64,000 nt of DNA from Halomonas campaniensis (GTDB lineage: Bacteria; Pseudomonadota; Gammaproteobacteria; Pseudomonadales; Halomonadaceae): NCBI RefSeq assembly GCF_002211105.1, contig NZ_JPUA01000049.1, positions 29,863 through 93,862 of the forward strand. The letters are read 5' to 3'. The translations under genes were made by a program, and so were the position numbers. Shown here one piece after another: positions 29,315 to 36,860 of the stretch (within the stretch, counting starts at the first letter, position 1; the number at the start of each line of letters is the position of its first letter). Below the pieces are notes generated by a model. The model was not told the DNA's origin. It made no database searches and saw nothing but the letters and a program-made list of their open reading frames with translations.

Positions 29315-30235
29315 TTAGAGTACGCCAGACTCACGCAGTAGAGGGCGCAAGCGGGCAATCGCCTGGGGCAGGTCATCACCCAGCATGTGAACCGGCCCAT
29401 CGCGCAAATCGTTTTCACGCAGACGGGCCACTTCGCCGCATACACCGATAGGTACGTTAAGCGCTTCAGCCGCTTTAGGTAGCGCCTGATTTATGTAGCT
29501 ATCGCTCTCCCGCTGGCCGCTAGAGAGCAGCACCATGGACGAATGCAACCGCGCCACTGCCTGTGGGAGATCCTCCAGCGGCAGTGAGTGGTCAAGCATC
29601 TGCACCCGGTAGCCCTGTTCGCTGGCCATTAGCGCCGACATTAGCACCCACAGCGGGCCGGGGTCGTCGGGCATGGCGTTGAGCAGAATTAGCGGGCCAC
29701 GGGTGGCCTGATTGGCATAGTGCAAGCGGATGCCTACCTGGCTGCGCAGAAACGCTTCCAAGGTACGGCGTACTAACTGATCCGCTTGAACGGCCCACTT
29801 GGCCTCTAACGTTAAGATCACCGGTTGCCAGAGTTCATTAATGGCCACGCTTAACGGATAGAGTGCCAAACTCTGATGGTAAAACGCCTCCAGCTTGGCA
29901 AGATCCAATGCTTCGATGATCGCTTGCAACTGGAGGCGCTGGCTGGCCCAGTCACCGGCATCAGGTGTCGGCGTCTCAATTGTTTCTGGCTGGTCAAGCA
30001 AGTCGGCGACTTGACTGACCGGCACACCACGATTGAGCCACTGTAGAATGCGTTCGATGCGGGTGATGTCGTCCTGGGCGTAAAGGCGATGGCCTTTCGG
30101 CGTGCGCTGGGGTCGAATGAGTCCGTAGCGTCGCTCCCAGGCGCGTAGCGTGACCGAATTCACCCCTGTTAAGCGAGAAACCTCGCGTATTGGATAGAGT
30201 GGCGTATCGGGTGGGTGGGTCGCCTTGAGACTCAT
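29315..30235 (-). CDS. MerR-family regulator of LitR/CarH shape without B12-binding residues (class II LitR-like)
   Basis: The 306-residue protein has an N-terminal MerR DNA-binding domain (about 14-80: YPIREVSRLTGVNSVTLRAWERRYGL) followed by a helical bundle and a Rossmann-like domain (about 180-300) as in the B12 photoreceptors CarH and LitR. The cobalamin contacts are missing: Trp147 is present but the Glu-His nine residues later is Arg-Thr, and the DxHxxG-type His at the start of the Rossmann domain is absent. Class II LitR proteins of Pseudomonas have this form and act with a LOV photoreceptor encoded elsewhere. Adjacent photolyase and CFA genes support a light-response role. It probably represses its own and cluster promoters in the dark. 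Confidence 0.85.
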   Translation of the reverse strand: MSLKATHPPDTPLYPIREVSRLTGVNSVTLRAWERRYGLIRPQRTPKGHRLYAQDDITRIERILQWLNRGVPVSQVADLLDQPETIETPTPDAGDWASQRLQLQAIIEALDLAKLEAFYHQSLALYPLSVAINELWQPVILTLEAKWAVQADQLVRRTLEAFLRSQVGIRLHYANQATRGPLILLNAMPDDPGPLWVLMSALMASEQGYRVQMLDHSLPLEDLPQAVARLHSSMVLLSSGQRESDSYINQALPKAAEALNVPIGVCGEVARLRENDLRDGPVHMLGDDLPQAIARLRPLLRESGVL

Positions 30236-30374
30236 GGGCGCCAGTACCTCTTCGTTATCTGCAGCACGGCGCTGCAGGGGTATGTCATTGTTCGCCGCGG
30301 CGAAGGTGATTCATGTTCCATTTAAAGGTTGCCTGATTTAAAAACTAAACATTAGCACGATACTGTATGCCCAT

Positions 30375-30402
30375 TTGTACAACTTGTCGCTACCCGGTAC
30401 AA
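30375..30402 (-). promoter_or_regulatory. Candidate operator: TTGTAC direct repeats upstream of the LitR-like gene
   Basis: On the minus strand TTGTAC occurs twice with starts exactly 20 bp apart (30402 and 30382), and the second copy is within the 8-bp palindrome TTGTACAA. CarH/LitR proteins are known to bind TGTACA-like repeats near the -35 element. The site is about 140-165 bp upstream of the regulator start codon. A clear -10 could not be assigned. Confidence 0.45.
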
Positions 30403-30441
30403 CCTTTATAAGAATCCTTCTTAATCATTTAAGTTTCGTGC

Positions 30442-31500
30442 TTATCGAACCGACCGGCCTATTAGTGCTTCTCCCAAGCGATGGCCGGATAACCAGGCAT
30501 CCTCGACACGGCCACCGCGAAAACTGTCGCCGCACAGGGCCAAACCATTCGCACTGTATAAGTAATCATACTTGCAAGGGGTCGCTGGCTGCGCATAGCG
30601 CCAACGATGCGCGCCCGTCTCTATTAGTTTGGGGAACGTGGCGGCAGTGGGGGAAGTACGCTTGAAAGCGGTGAGTAGTTGTTCTGCCACCCACTCGGCG
30701 GGCTGTTCTAATTGGGCTTCGCTCCAATCGAGTTGCGCTAGCAGGCTGACACTCTCCGGCTGTGTTTCTCGGCCCGGTTTCGTTTGATTGCGGGATACTA
30801 TATTAAGCATTGGGTGGTCTAGCCGCGCCATCTGCCAGCTTGGCGTAACACCGGGTATGAGGGGGAGCGGCCCGTCAAATATCGCCCATCCCGCCCAACA
30901 GGTTCGCTGTTCTCGGGTGACACACACTGCTGCCAAAGCGTCGTCCCAGGGTTGGATCAGCGCATGGGCTTGGGGAGGCGGGGCGCTAATCACGATCTGG
31001 CCATAAGGCCCATAGTGAGCTCCGTCAGCATCTATCAGTCGCCACCCGGCGGGCGAGTGCTCAAGCGCTACGATGGGTGTGCCGGTATGCAGCGCGGCAT
31101 TGGGCATGGCCGTTAGCGAATCAGCCATATGTCGCGTCAATGCGCTCATTCTGGGCGCCCCGGTGTAGCGCTTTTGGCCATCATCGTGCGCCTGCCAGCC
31201 CCGTGAGCTAGCCTGATAGGTACGGGTCGGCCAGGCGGCTATGCAGTCAGCCGCAAGCCACTCATCGACGGCGTGTTGAAAATCCGCGTCGCGCACGCTA
31301 AACGCCTGAGCGCCTAAATCAAGTGCCGCGCCAGGTCTGCGTTTACTCGACAAACGACCACCGGGGCCGCGGGCTTTATCAAAGAGCGTGACGCTGGCGC
31401 CACTACTGGCCAGTACCTGCCCGCAGGCAAGCCCCGCAATGCCCGCACCGATGATAGCAACCGAGTGGTGGGCAGCAAGCGGCGGTAGCAGTTTGGTCAT
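30442..31500 (-). CDS. Renalase-like NAD(P)/FAD-dependent oxidoreductase
   Basis: A 352-residue flavoprotein. The start at 31500 places the FAD motif VAIIGAGIAGLACGQVL about residues 14-30, followed by VTLFDKARGPGGRLSSKR, a segment typical of renalase-like proteins. A longer frame to 31590 lacks family similarity. No good ribosome site is seen. Reaction unknown. It lies 206 bp upstream of the LitR-like gene on the same strand and probably belongs to the light cluster; similar proteins accompany photolyase genes in other Gammaproteobacteria. Confidence 0.82.
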   Translation of the reverse strand: MTKLLPPLAAHHSVAIIGAGIAGLACGQVLASSGASVTLFDKARGPGGRLSSKRRPGAALDLGAQAFSVRDADFQHAVDEWLAADCIAAWPTRTYQASSRGWQAHDDGQKRYTGAPRMSALTRHMADSLTAMPNAALHTGTPIVALEHSPAGWRLIDADGAHYGPYGQIVISAPPPQAHALIQPWDDALAAVCVTREQRTCWAGWAIFDGPLPLIPGVTPSWQMARLDHPMLNIVSRNQTKPGRETQPESVSLLAQLDWSEAQLEQPAEWVAEQLLTAFKRTSPTAATFPKLIETGAHRWRYAQPATPCKYDYLYSANGLALCGDSFRGGRVEDAWLSGHRLGEALIGRSVR

Positions 31501-31635
31501 GAGTACTCGTAACGTGTAAAAAAAGGTCGAATTAATCTTTATTGAGGTGCATTGTAGCAGTTGTGTATAAATATCGTAAAATTTAGTCACTGTTTTCTTA
31601 TCTAATCTCCCTCTTTTTCAAGCATGCAACTATAA

Positions 31636-31699
31636 ACCGTTATAAATAGAGCAGTTATAAGAGAGCAGTTATAAAGCGCAGTGATTAAAGCCGTTATCA
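31636..31699. repeat. Array of GTTATAA direct repeats, about 14-bp period
   Basis: GTTATAA occurs at 31639, 31654 and 31668, followed by related GTGATTAA at 31681 and GTTATCAA at 31693. Spacings are 15, 14, 13 and 12 bp, and the two middle units share the longer form GCAGTTATAAG/A. The array lies in the 250-bp divergent gap between the renalase-like gene and the TIGR01777 gene, about 50-110 bp before the latter's start. Confidence 0.7.
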
Positions 31700-31750
31700 A
31701 CAGTGCCGCCATGAAGGCATGCCACGATGTCACCCAACAGGAGCAACCCC

Positions 31751-32653
31751 ATGCGCGTATTAATCACCGGAGGCAGCGGCTTTGTCGGCCAGCGACTATT
31801 CCGACAGTTAGTCGAACAGGGCCATGAGGTGCAGGTGGTCTCCCGCTCGCCTCATCAGGTGCGGGATCGTTTGCCGAGCAATTGCGATATTCGCGATAGC
31901 GCCCAGGCGTTTATTGAATCGCCGCCGGACGTCTTGGTTAACCTGGCCGGTGAGCCGATTGCTGCCAAGCGCTGGAGCGATAAGCAGAAAGCCAAGCTGA
32001 TTAACTCCCGGGTAGCGGCAACTGAACAGCTGGTGGCGCTTTGCGAGCAGTTGAAAGCTAACGGCCAACCGCTGCCGAATGTGATGGTGTCGGGTTCAGC
32101 GATGGGTTACTACGGGGCCCAAGGCAAGCGCGTGGTGACGGAGGAGACCATGCCCAACGATGAGTTTGCTCATCGGCTGTGCAAGCAGTGGGAGGCCGCT
32201 GCCAAACCTATTGAGGCCATGGGCGTGCGGCTGGCAATCGTGCGCATTGGGTTGGTGCTGGAAGCGGGTGGCGGCAGCCTGGAGAAGATGCTGCCGCCAT
32301 TTAAGCTGGGGTTAGGTGGCCGTTTTGGTAGCGGTGAGCAGTTTATGCCGTGGATTCACCGCGATGATTTAGTCGCGGCGATCCTGTTTCTTATCGATCA
32401 AGAGGGGTTGAGCGGCGCTTTCAACGGCAGCGCTCCGCACCCGGTGACCAACGCCACCTTTACCAAAACCCTGGCCAGTCATCTCAACCGCCCGGCCATT
32501 TTCCCAGTGCCCGCCTTTGTACTGAAAGCGGGCTTTGGAGAAATGTCGCGGCTACTGCTGACCGGCGCCGATATGCGCCCCGCACGCCTTGAAGAGGCAG
32601 GGTTTACCTTTCAATACCCCACTCTCGACAAGGCGCTTGAGGCCATACTTTAA
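31751..32653 (+). CDS. TIGR01777-family NAD(P)-binding epimerase-like protein
   Basis: An extended-SDR protein of 300 residues of the TIGR01777/YfcH family. The nucleotide motif is TGGSGFVGQRL at about 7-17, with the family segments NLAGEPIAAKRWSDKQK and VSGSAMGYYGAQG. The catalytic step is not established for the family. The ATG at 31751 has AGGAG 8 nt upstream; an in-frame ATG eight codons earlier is less likely. Homologues are often found next to photolyase and CFA-type clusters, so it may share the light response. Convergent with rapA (11-bp gap). Confidence 0.85.
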   Translation: MRVLITGGSGFVGQRLFRQLVEQGHEVQVVSRSPHQVRDRLPSNCDIRDSAQAFIESPPDVLVNLAGEPIAAKRWSDKQKAKLINSRVAATEQLVALCEQLKANGQPLPNVMVSGSAMGYYGAQGKRVVTEETMPNDEFAHRLCKQWEAAAKPIEAMGVRLAIVRIGLVLEAGGGSLEKMLPPFKLGLGGRFGSGEQFMPWIHRDDLVAAILFLIDQEGLSGAFNGSAPHPVTNATFTKTLASHLNRPAIFPVPAFVLKAGFGEMSRLLLTGADMRPARLEEAGFTFQYPTLDKALEAIL

Positions 32654-32664
32654 GCAACAATAGC

Positions 32665-35610
32665 TTAGCGGTCAGCATCAACGGTGATAATCACCCGTAC
32701 TGAGTCAAGCCGCAGGCGGGTGTTCTCAATCGCTTCGCTAAGCGCCTGGCGTTCGCTTTTCAACGCGTCGATTTCGGCGCTGCGTACCGCTGGGTTGTGC
32801 TCGGCAAGTGCCGTTAAGCGGGCAATCTCGGCATCCAGTTGAGCGCGCATGCGCGCTTCGGCATTTTCGACAATGCTGGGCAATTGGCGCTCGGCTTCGC
32901 CTTCACCCTGGGTAAGCAGTTCACGCAACTGGTCGTGGCGGCTTTTGATTAAGTCCCTTGCCAGCGACTTGTTAACCTTCTGGAGGTTTTTGCCCAAGCC
33001 GGTGAAGGAGATCTTACTGGTCAGGTTAGCGCCCGATTCATCCAGCAGCAGTCGCACTGCGGTGGGCGGCAAAAAGCGGTTAAGGTGCAGCTTTTTGGGT
33101 GCCGGGCAGTGGGTGCGGAACACCAGCTCGGCCATCAATCGGCCGCTGGGAATGGCGTCGTGGCGCAGCAGGGCGAGCGCCGAATTACCCATGGTGCCAT
33201 CCAGCACGCGGCCCATCATTTCCCGCAGCAGCGGGTGCTCCCAGGAGAGTCGCTGGACATCGTCACGGGCCAGCGCCTGGGCGCGGCTGTAGGTGGCGGT
33301 AAGGCCCTCTTCGCCTTTGACCAGCCCGGGCAGGCCGTCGAGCATATGTTGGCTGGGCTGCAGGTGCATTAAGCCCTTGCCGATCTCCTGGCTATCCACG
33401 CCGAAAATATCCAGCGCCCGCTCAAGGTAGCGCGGTAGGGCTGCGTCATCATCCAGCTCTTGCACCGCGTCGATCACAGTTTGTGCACGGGCGGGGCGGC
33501 AGGCGTTGAGCTCAAGCAGACGGTTACGGCCTGCATCGTGCTCCGCCAGCTTGGCGCTAAACATCGCACGGGTTTCGGCGATGATCTCGTCAAGCGCCTC
33601 ATCATCCAGCAGGGCGTCAGCCAAGGCGTCACCAAAGGCATCAAATAGCTCGTTGCCGACCCCATGGGGGGCACTGAACGCATCCATCCCTTCGTGGTAC
33701 CAGCGCAGTAGGCGCTCGCCGGGGCTGCCCTCAAAAGTCGGAATGTGCAGCTCAATGGCGTGGCGCTGACCGATGCGATCCAGGCGGCCGATGCGCTGTT
33801 CGAGCTGATCCGGATGCTGTGGCATATCGAACATCACCAGGTGACGGCAGAATTGGAAGTTGCGCCCCTCCGAGCCAATTTCTGAGCAGACCAATACCTG
33901 AACGCCTTCATCCTCATCGGCAAACGCCGCCGCTGCGCGGTCACGCTCTATCAGGGAGAGGTCTTCGTGGAACACCGGTGCGTGGTAGCCGCCCAGCACC
34001 CGTAGCCCTTCAGCAAGCCCTTCGGCGGTTTCCCGGTGGTGGGCAATGACCAGGACTTTCTCGTTGGCGAAGCCGTTCTCACTGTCGTCGCTAAGCTTTT
34101 CCAGTAGCCAGTTAACCCGCGGATCGATGTGCCACCAGTCTTCGCCGTTGAGCGGGTCATTGCTGAGTTCGCGGTAGGCCGCGTCAGGATAGATCAGCAC
34201 GTCGGGGTGATCCATGCCGGTCTCGATCAGCAGTTCGTCGAGGTAATCATCATCGCGCTCTAAGCGGCGCACGACGCGACGGTAGGCCGAAGGCAGCGCT
34301 AAGGGCACTAGATTGAGGCGTCGCTCCGGGAAGCCCCCTACGTGACGGCGGCTGTTGCGGAACATTACCCGGCCTGTGCCGTGGCGATCCAGCAGCGCTT
34401 CGCTCAGTTGGGCGCGAGCGGCGTCCTGCTGTTCTTGGCTGGCCTCAGGGTTGCATAGGATGGCCAGCAGCGCCTGGCTGTCGCGGTCATCGGCTACTGC
34501 AGAGACGTCGGTACGGGCGCTAGGGTCGTCAGGCAGTGCCTCCAAGGCATCGATGGCGCGGGCCACTTCGGTGTAGTGGCTCTCTTCGGCTTTGAAGCGC
34601 TCAAGATCGTGGTAGCGCTCGCTGTCCAGCAACCGCAGGCGGGCAAAGTGGCTCTTGATGCCCATCTGCTCGGGGGTGGCGGTGAGCAGCAGCAGGCCGG
34701 GAATCACCGCCGAAAGCTGTTCAACGCACCGGTAGCCGGGGCCGCTACCCTCTTCACTCCAGTCAAGGTGATGCGCTTCGTCAACGATCAGCAGGTCGAA
34801 CTGGCTGGCCAGCGCCTGCTCTTGACGCTGGGGGTTGGCAAATAGCCAGCCTTGGCTCGCTAGCACCAGCTGGGCGCTCTCAAAGGGGTTGGCGCTGCCG
34901 TGAGCCTGGCTCTGGGTTTCATCCAGTAGCGAGACGTTGAGCGAAAAGCGCCGCAGCAGCTCAACCAGCCACTGGTGGGTGAGGCTGTCGGGCACCAAAA
35001 TCAGCGCCCGCTCAACGCGGCCATTGAGCAGCAGGCGGTGCAGAATCAGGCCAGCCTCAATGGTTTTACCCAGGCCCACTTCATCCGCCAGCAGAACCCG
35101 GGGCGCATGGCGGTTGGCGACTTCATTGGCAATGTAGAGCTGGTGAGGAATCAGGTCTATGCGCGGCCCGGAAAAGCCCAGCGCGCTGTGTTGCTCGATA
35201 CGCTGATAGTGGTGCAGGGTGCGAAAACGTAAATCAAACCAGTCGTTGCGATCCACCTGGCCGGTCAGCAGGCGGTCGCGGGCCTGGTCGAACTGCATGG
35301 TATCGGCGAGTTTGGCCTCGGGCAGCTCGCGCAGATTGCCTTCTTTATCTTCACCGATATAGGTGATCAGGCCGTTGGACTCTTTGCTGTCATCGACAAC
35401 GATCTGCCAGCCGTCAGCGGAGAGTACGCGGTCGCCGCTGCCGAACATAACGCGGGTGAGCGGGGCCTGGCGGGTGTTGTAGGTACGGGTTTCCTGACTG
35501 GCACTGAACAAAATGGTAACGCTACGGGCGTCGCAGTTAAGCACGGTGCCGAGCCCAAGCTCAGCTTCGCCGTCGCTAATCCAGCGTTGGCCGGGAGAAA
35601 AATCGCTCAT
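32665..35610 (-). CDS. rapA: RNA polymerase-associated SWI2/SNF2 ATPase RapA (HepA)
   Basis: RapA binds core RNA polymerase and helps it recycle after transcription. The 981-residue protein has N-terminal Tudor-like RNA polymerase-binding domains (about 1-110), a SNF2 helicase core with Walker A LADEVGLGKTIEAG near 170, VDEAHHL near 275, LLTATPEQMG, and a helicase C lobe with VCSEIGSEGRNFQF and QRIGRLDRIGQ. The C-terminal RapA-specific region with a coiled coil (about 850-975) follows. Length is close to E. coli RapA (968). Confidence 0.95.
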   Translation of the reverse strand: MSDFSPGQRWISDGEAELGLGTVLNCDARSVTILFSASQETRTYNTRQAPLTRVMFGSGDRVLSADGWQIVVDDSKESNGLITYIGEDKEGNLRELPEAKLADTMQFDQARDRLLTGQVDRNDWFDLRFRTLHHYQRIEQHSALGFSGPRIDLIPHQLYIANEVANRHAPRVLLADEVGLGKTIEAGLILHRLLLNGRVERALILVPDSLTHQWLVELLRRFSLNVSLLDETQSQAHGSANPFESAQLVLASQGWLFANPQRQEQALASQFDLLIVDEAHHLDWSEEGSGPGYRCVEQLSAVIPGLLLLTATPEQMGIKSHFARLRLLDSERYHDLERFKAEESHYTEVARAIDALEALPDDPSARTDVSAVADDRDSQALLAILCNPEASQEQQDAARAQLSEALLDRHGTGRVMFRNSRRHVGGFPERRLNLVPLALPSAYRRVVRRLERDDDYLDELLIETGMDHPDVLIYPDAAYRELSNDPLNGEDWWHIDPRVNWLLEKLSDDSENGFANEKVLVIAHHRETAEGLAEGLRVLGGYHAPVFHEDLSLIERDRAAAAFADEDEGVQVLVCSEIGSEGRNFQFCRHLVMFDMPQHPDQLEQRIGRLDRIGQRHAIELHIPTFEGSPGERLLRWYHEGMDAFSAPHGVGNELFDAFGDALADALLDDEALDEIIAETRAMFSAKLAEHDAGRNRLLELNACRPARAQTVIDAVQELDDDAALPRYLERALDIFGVDSQEIGKGLMHLQPSQHMLDGLPGLVKGEEGLTATYSRAQALARDDVQRLSWEHPLLREMMGRVLDGTMGNSALALLRHDAIPSGRLMAELVFRTHCPAPKKLHLNRFLPPTAVRLLLDESGANLTSKISFTGLGKNLQKVNKSLARDLIKSRHDQLRELLTQGEGEAERQLPSIVENAEARMRAQLDAEIARLTALAEHNPAVRSAEIDALKSERQALSEAIENTRLRLDSVRVIITVDADR

Positions 35611-35644
35611 GATGCCTCGGGGGAGTCTGCAAAACGGGTCGTAT

Positions 35645-35669
35645 GCCGCCGGTCGTGAGCACCGGCGGC
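35645..35669. repeat. Inverted repeat between the TlpA-like gene and rapA
   Basis: Perfect 9-bp inverted repeat GCCGCCGGT / ACCGGCGGC with a 7-nt loop. There is no T-run on either side, so a standard intrinsic terminator is not supported; RNA processing or stabilisation is possible. Confidence 0.5.
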
Positions 35670-35723
35670 AACAGGGCGGGGGATTCTAACGCAAAGCAGC
35701 GGGGGGATTAAGGTGTATCGGCA

Positions 35724-36527
35724 TCAATCTTTTAACCAGCGATCCAGCTGGGCGCGGGTAAGCTCGCCAACGTGGACATCCAGGGTATTCCCCTGGCCGT
35801 CGAACAGTACGGTGGTGGGCAATCCCGGTGCTTGAAAAAGCGCCATCAGCTGCTGGCTGGGGTCACGCAGAGCGTAGCGAAACTCAAGCTGCTGCTCATC
35901 CAGGTAGCGCACCATGGGTAGCAGGTCTTCTCCCTGGTTGGCGACCACCACGCTAACCCCTTCGCGCTGGGCGGCCTCCTCAAGCAGCGGCATTTCACGC
36001 AGGCAGGGGGGGCACCAGGTCGCCCACAGGTTGACGATAATCAGGTCAGCGTTGTCGGTCAGTGAGGGCAGATGCACCTCATTGCCTTCCACATCCTCAA
36101 GGGTGATCTCCGGTAGGGCGTCAACCGCAAAGTCATTGCCCAGGGGCGCCAGGGTGACCAGCACCAGCCATAGGCTGGAGGCGGCGATTAGCATGGCCAT
36201 CGCACCGCCCATAGCCAGTAACCGCGCCCGTAGCGTCCAAGCCGTCCATACCAAGCCTGCCGCCATTCCCCATAGGCCCTGGTAGCCGGGTTGCCACACT
36301 TTGAGCGCTTCAAGTGGGTCGGCGCTATAGCTCTCCAGATTGAGCAGAATATGGCCGGCCCGCGCGCCGGCTAGCCAAACAATGATAAGTCCGGTAAACC
36401 AACGCTGTTGAGCCGGGCGGGGCAGACCTAATAAAAGCCGCGCGCAGAGCAGCAGTAGCAGCGCGCAGCCAACTGCGTACAGGCGTGGTAGCGAAATCAG
36501 TAGCGGGCCGAGGGCGATGGCATTCAT
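35724..36527 (-). CDS. TlpA-like thiol-disulfide protein with multi-helix membrane anchor
   Basis: A 267-residue protein in two parts. Residues about 1-130 contain four predicted membrane helices, reminiscent of the prolipoprotein diacylglyceryl transferase-like region fused to some redoxins. Residues about 135-267 form a TlpA/ResA-type thioredoxin domain facing the periplasm, with the redox motif WATWCPPC near 168-175 and a cis-proline segment GLPTTVLF. It probably reduces periplasmic disulfides, for instance in cytochrome c maturation or protein repair; the partner is unknown. Divergent from the small membrane protein gene. Confidence 0.82.
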   Translation of the reverse strand: MNAIALGPLLISLPRLYAVGCALLLLLCARLLLGLPRPAQQRWFTGLIIVWLAGARAGHILLNLESYSADPLEALKVWQPGYQGLWGMAAGLVWTAWTLRARLLAMGGAMAMLIAASSLWLVLVTLAPLGNDFAVDALPEITLEDVEGNEVHLPSLTDNADLIIVNLWATWCPPCLREMPLLEEAAQREGVSVVVANQGEDLLPMVRYLDEQQLEFRYALRDPSQQLMALFQAPGLPTTVLFDGQGNTLDVHVGELTRAQLDRWLKD

Positions 36528-36629
36528 GGATTTCCAGTTCAGTTTTTAATTCAAGTTTACACTTAAGCAAGCCGTGAAGCAGGTACACTGGGAGACCATA
36601 TCACGCGAGCTGAAAATTACGGAGACGTT

Positions 36630-36860
36630 ATGCCCCCACCCGCTTTCGATAAGCTGCGCGCACTAGCGATCGGCTCCCAAGCGATTGGCTTGATACTGAT
36701 TATTACCCTGGAAACGGTCATGGGGGACAGTGCACGCCCCTGGCAGGGCGTGGTGCTTGCGGCGATGGTCGCGACTGCATTAACCATCGCCCTCGTGCGT
36801 CTTTATCGACGCAACTTAGCACGCAAGCGCTGGGCCGAACGTCTTGATGACAATGACTAA
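36630..36860 (+). CDS. Small two-helix membrane protein, unknown function
   Basis: A 76-residue protein with two predicted membrane helices (about 10-30 and 38-57) and a basic then acidic C-terminal tail (RRNLARKRWAERLDDND). ACGGAGA precedes the ATG. Its end overlaps the PLD lipoprotein gene by 14 nt, so the two are probably co-translated. Family not recognised. Confidence 0.65.
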   Translation: MPPPAFDKLRALAIGSQAIGLILIITLETVMGDSARPWQGVVLAAMVATALTIALVRLYRRNLARKRWAERLDDND

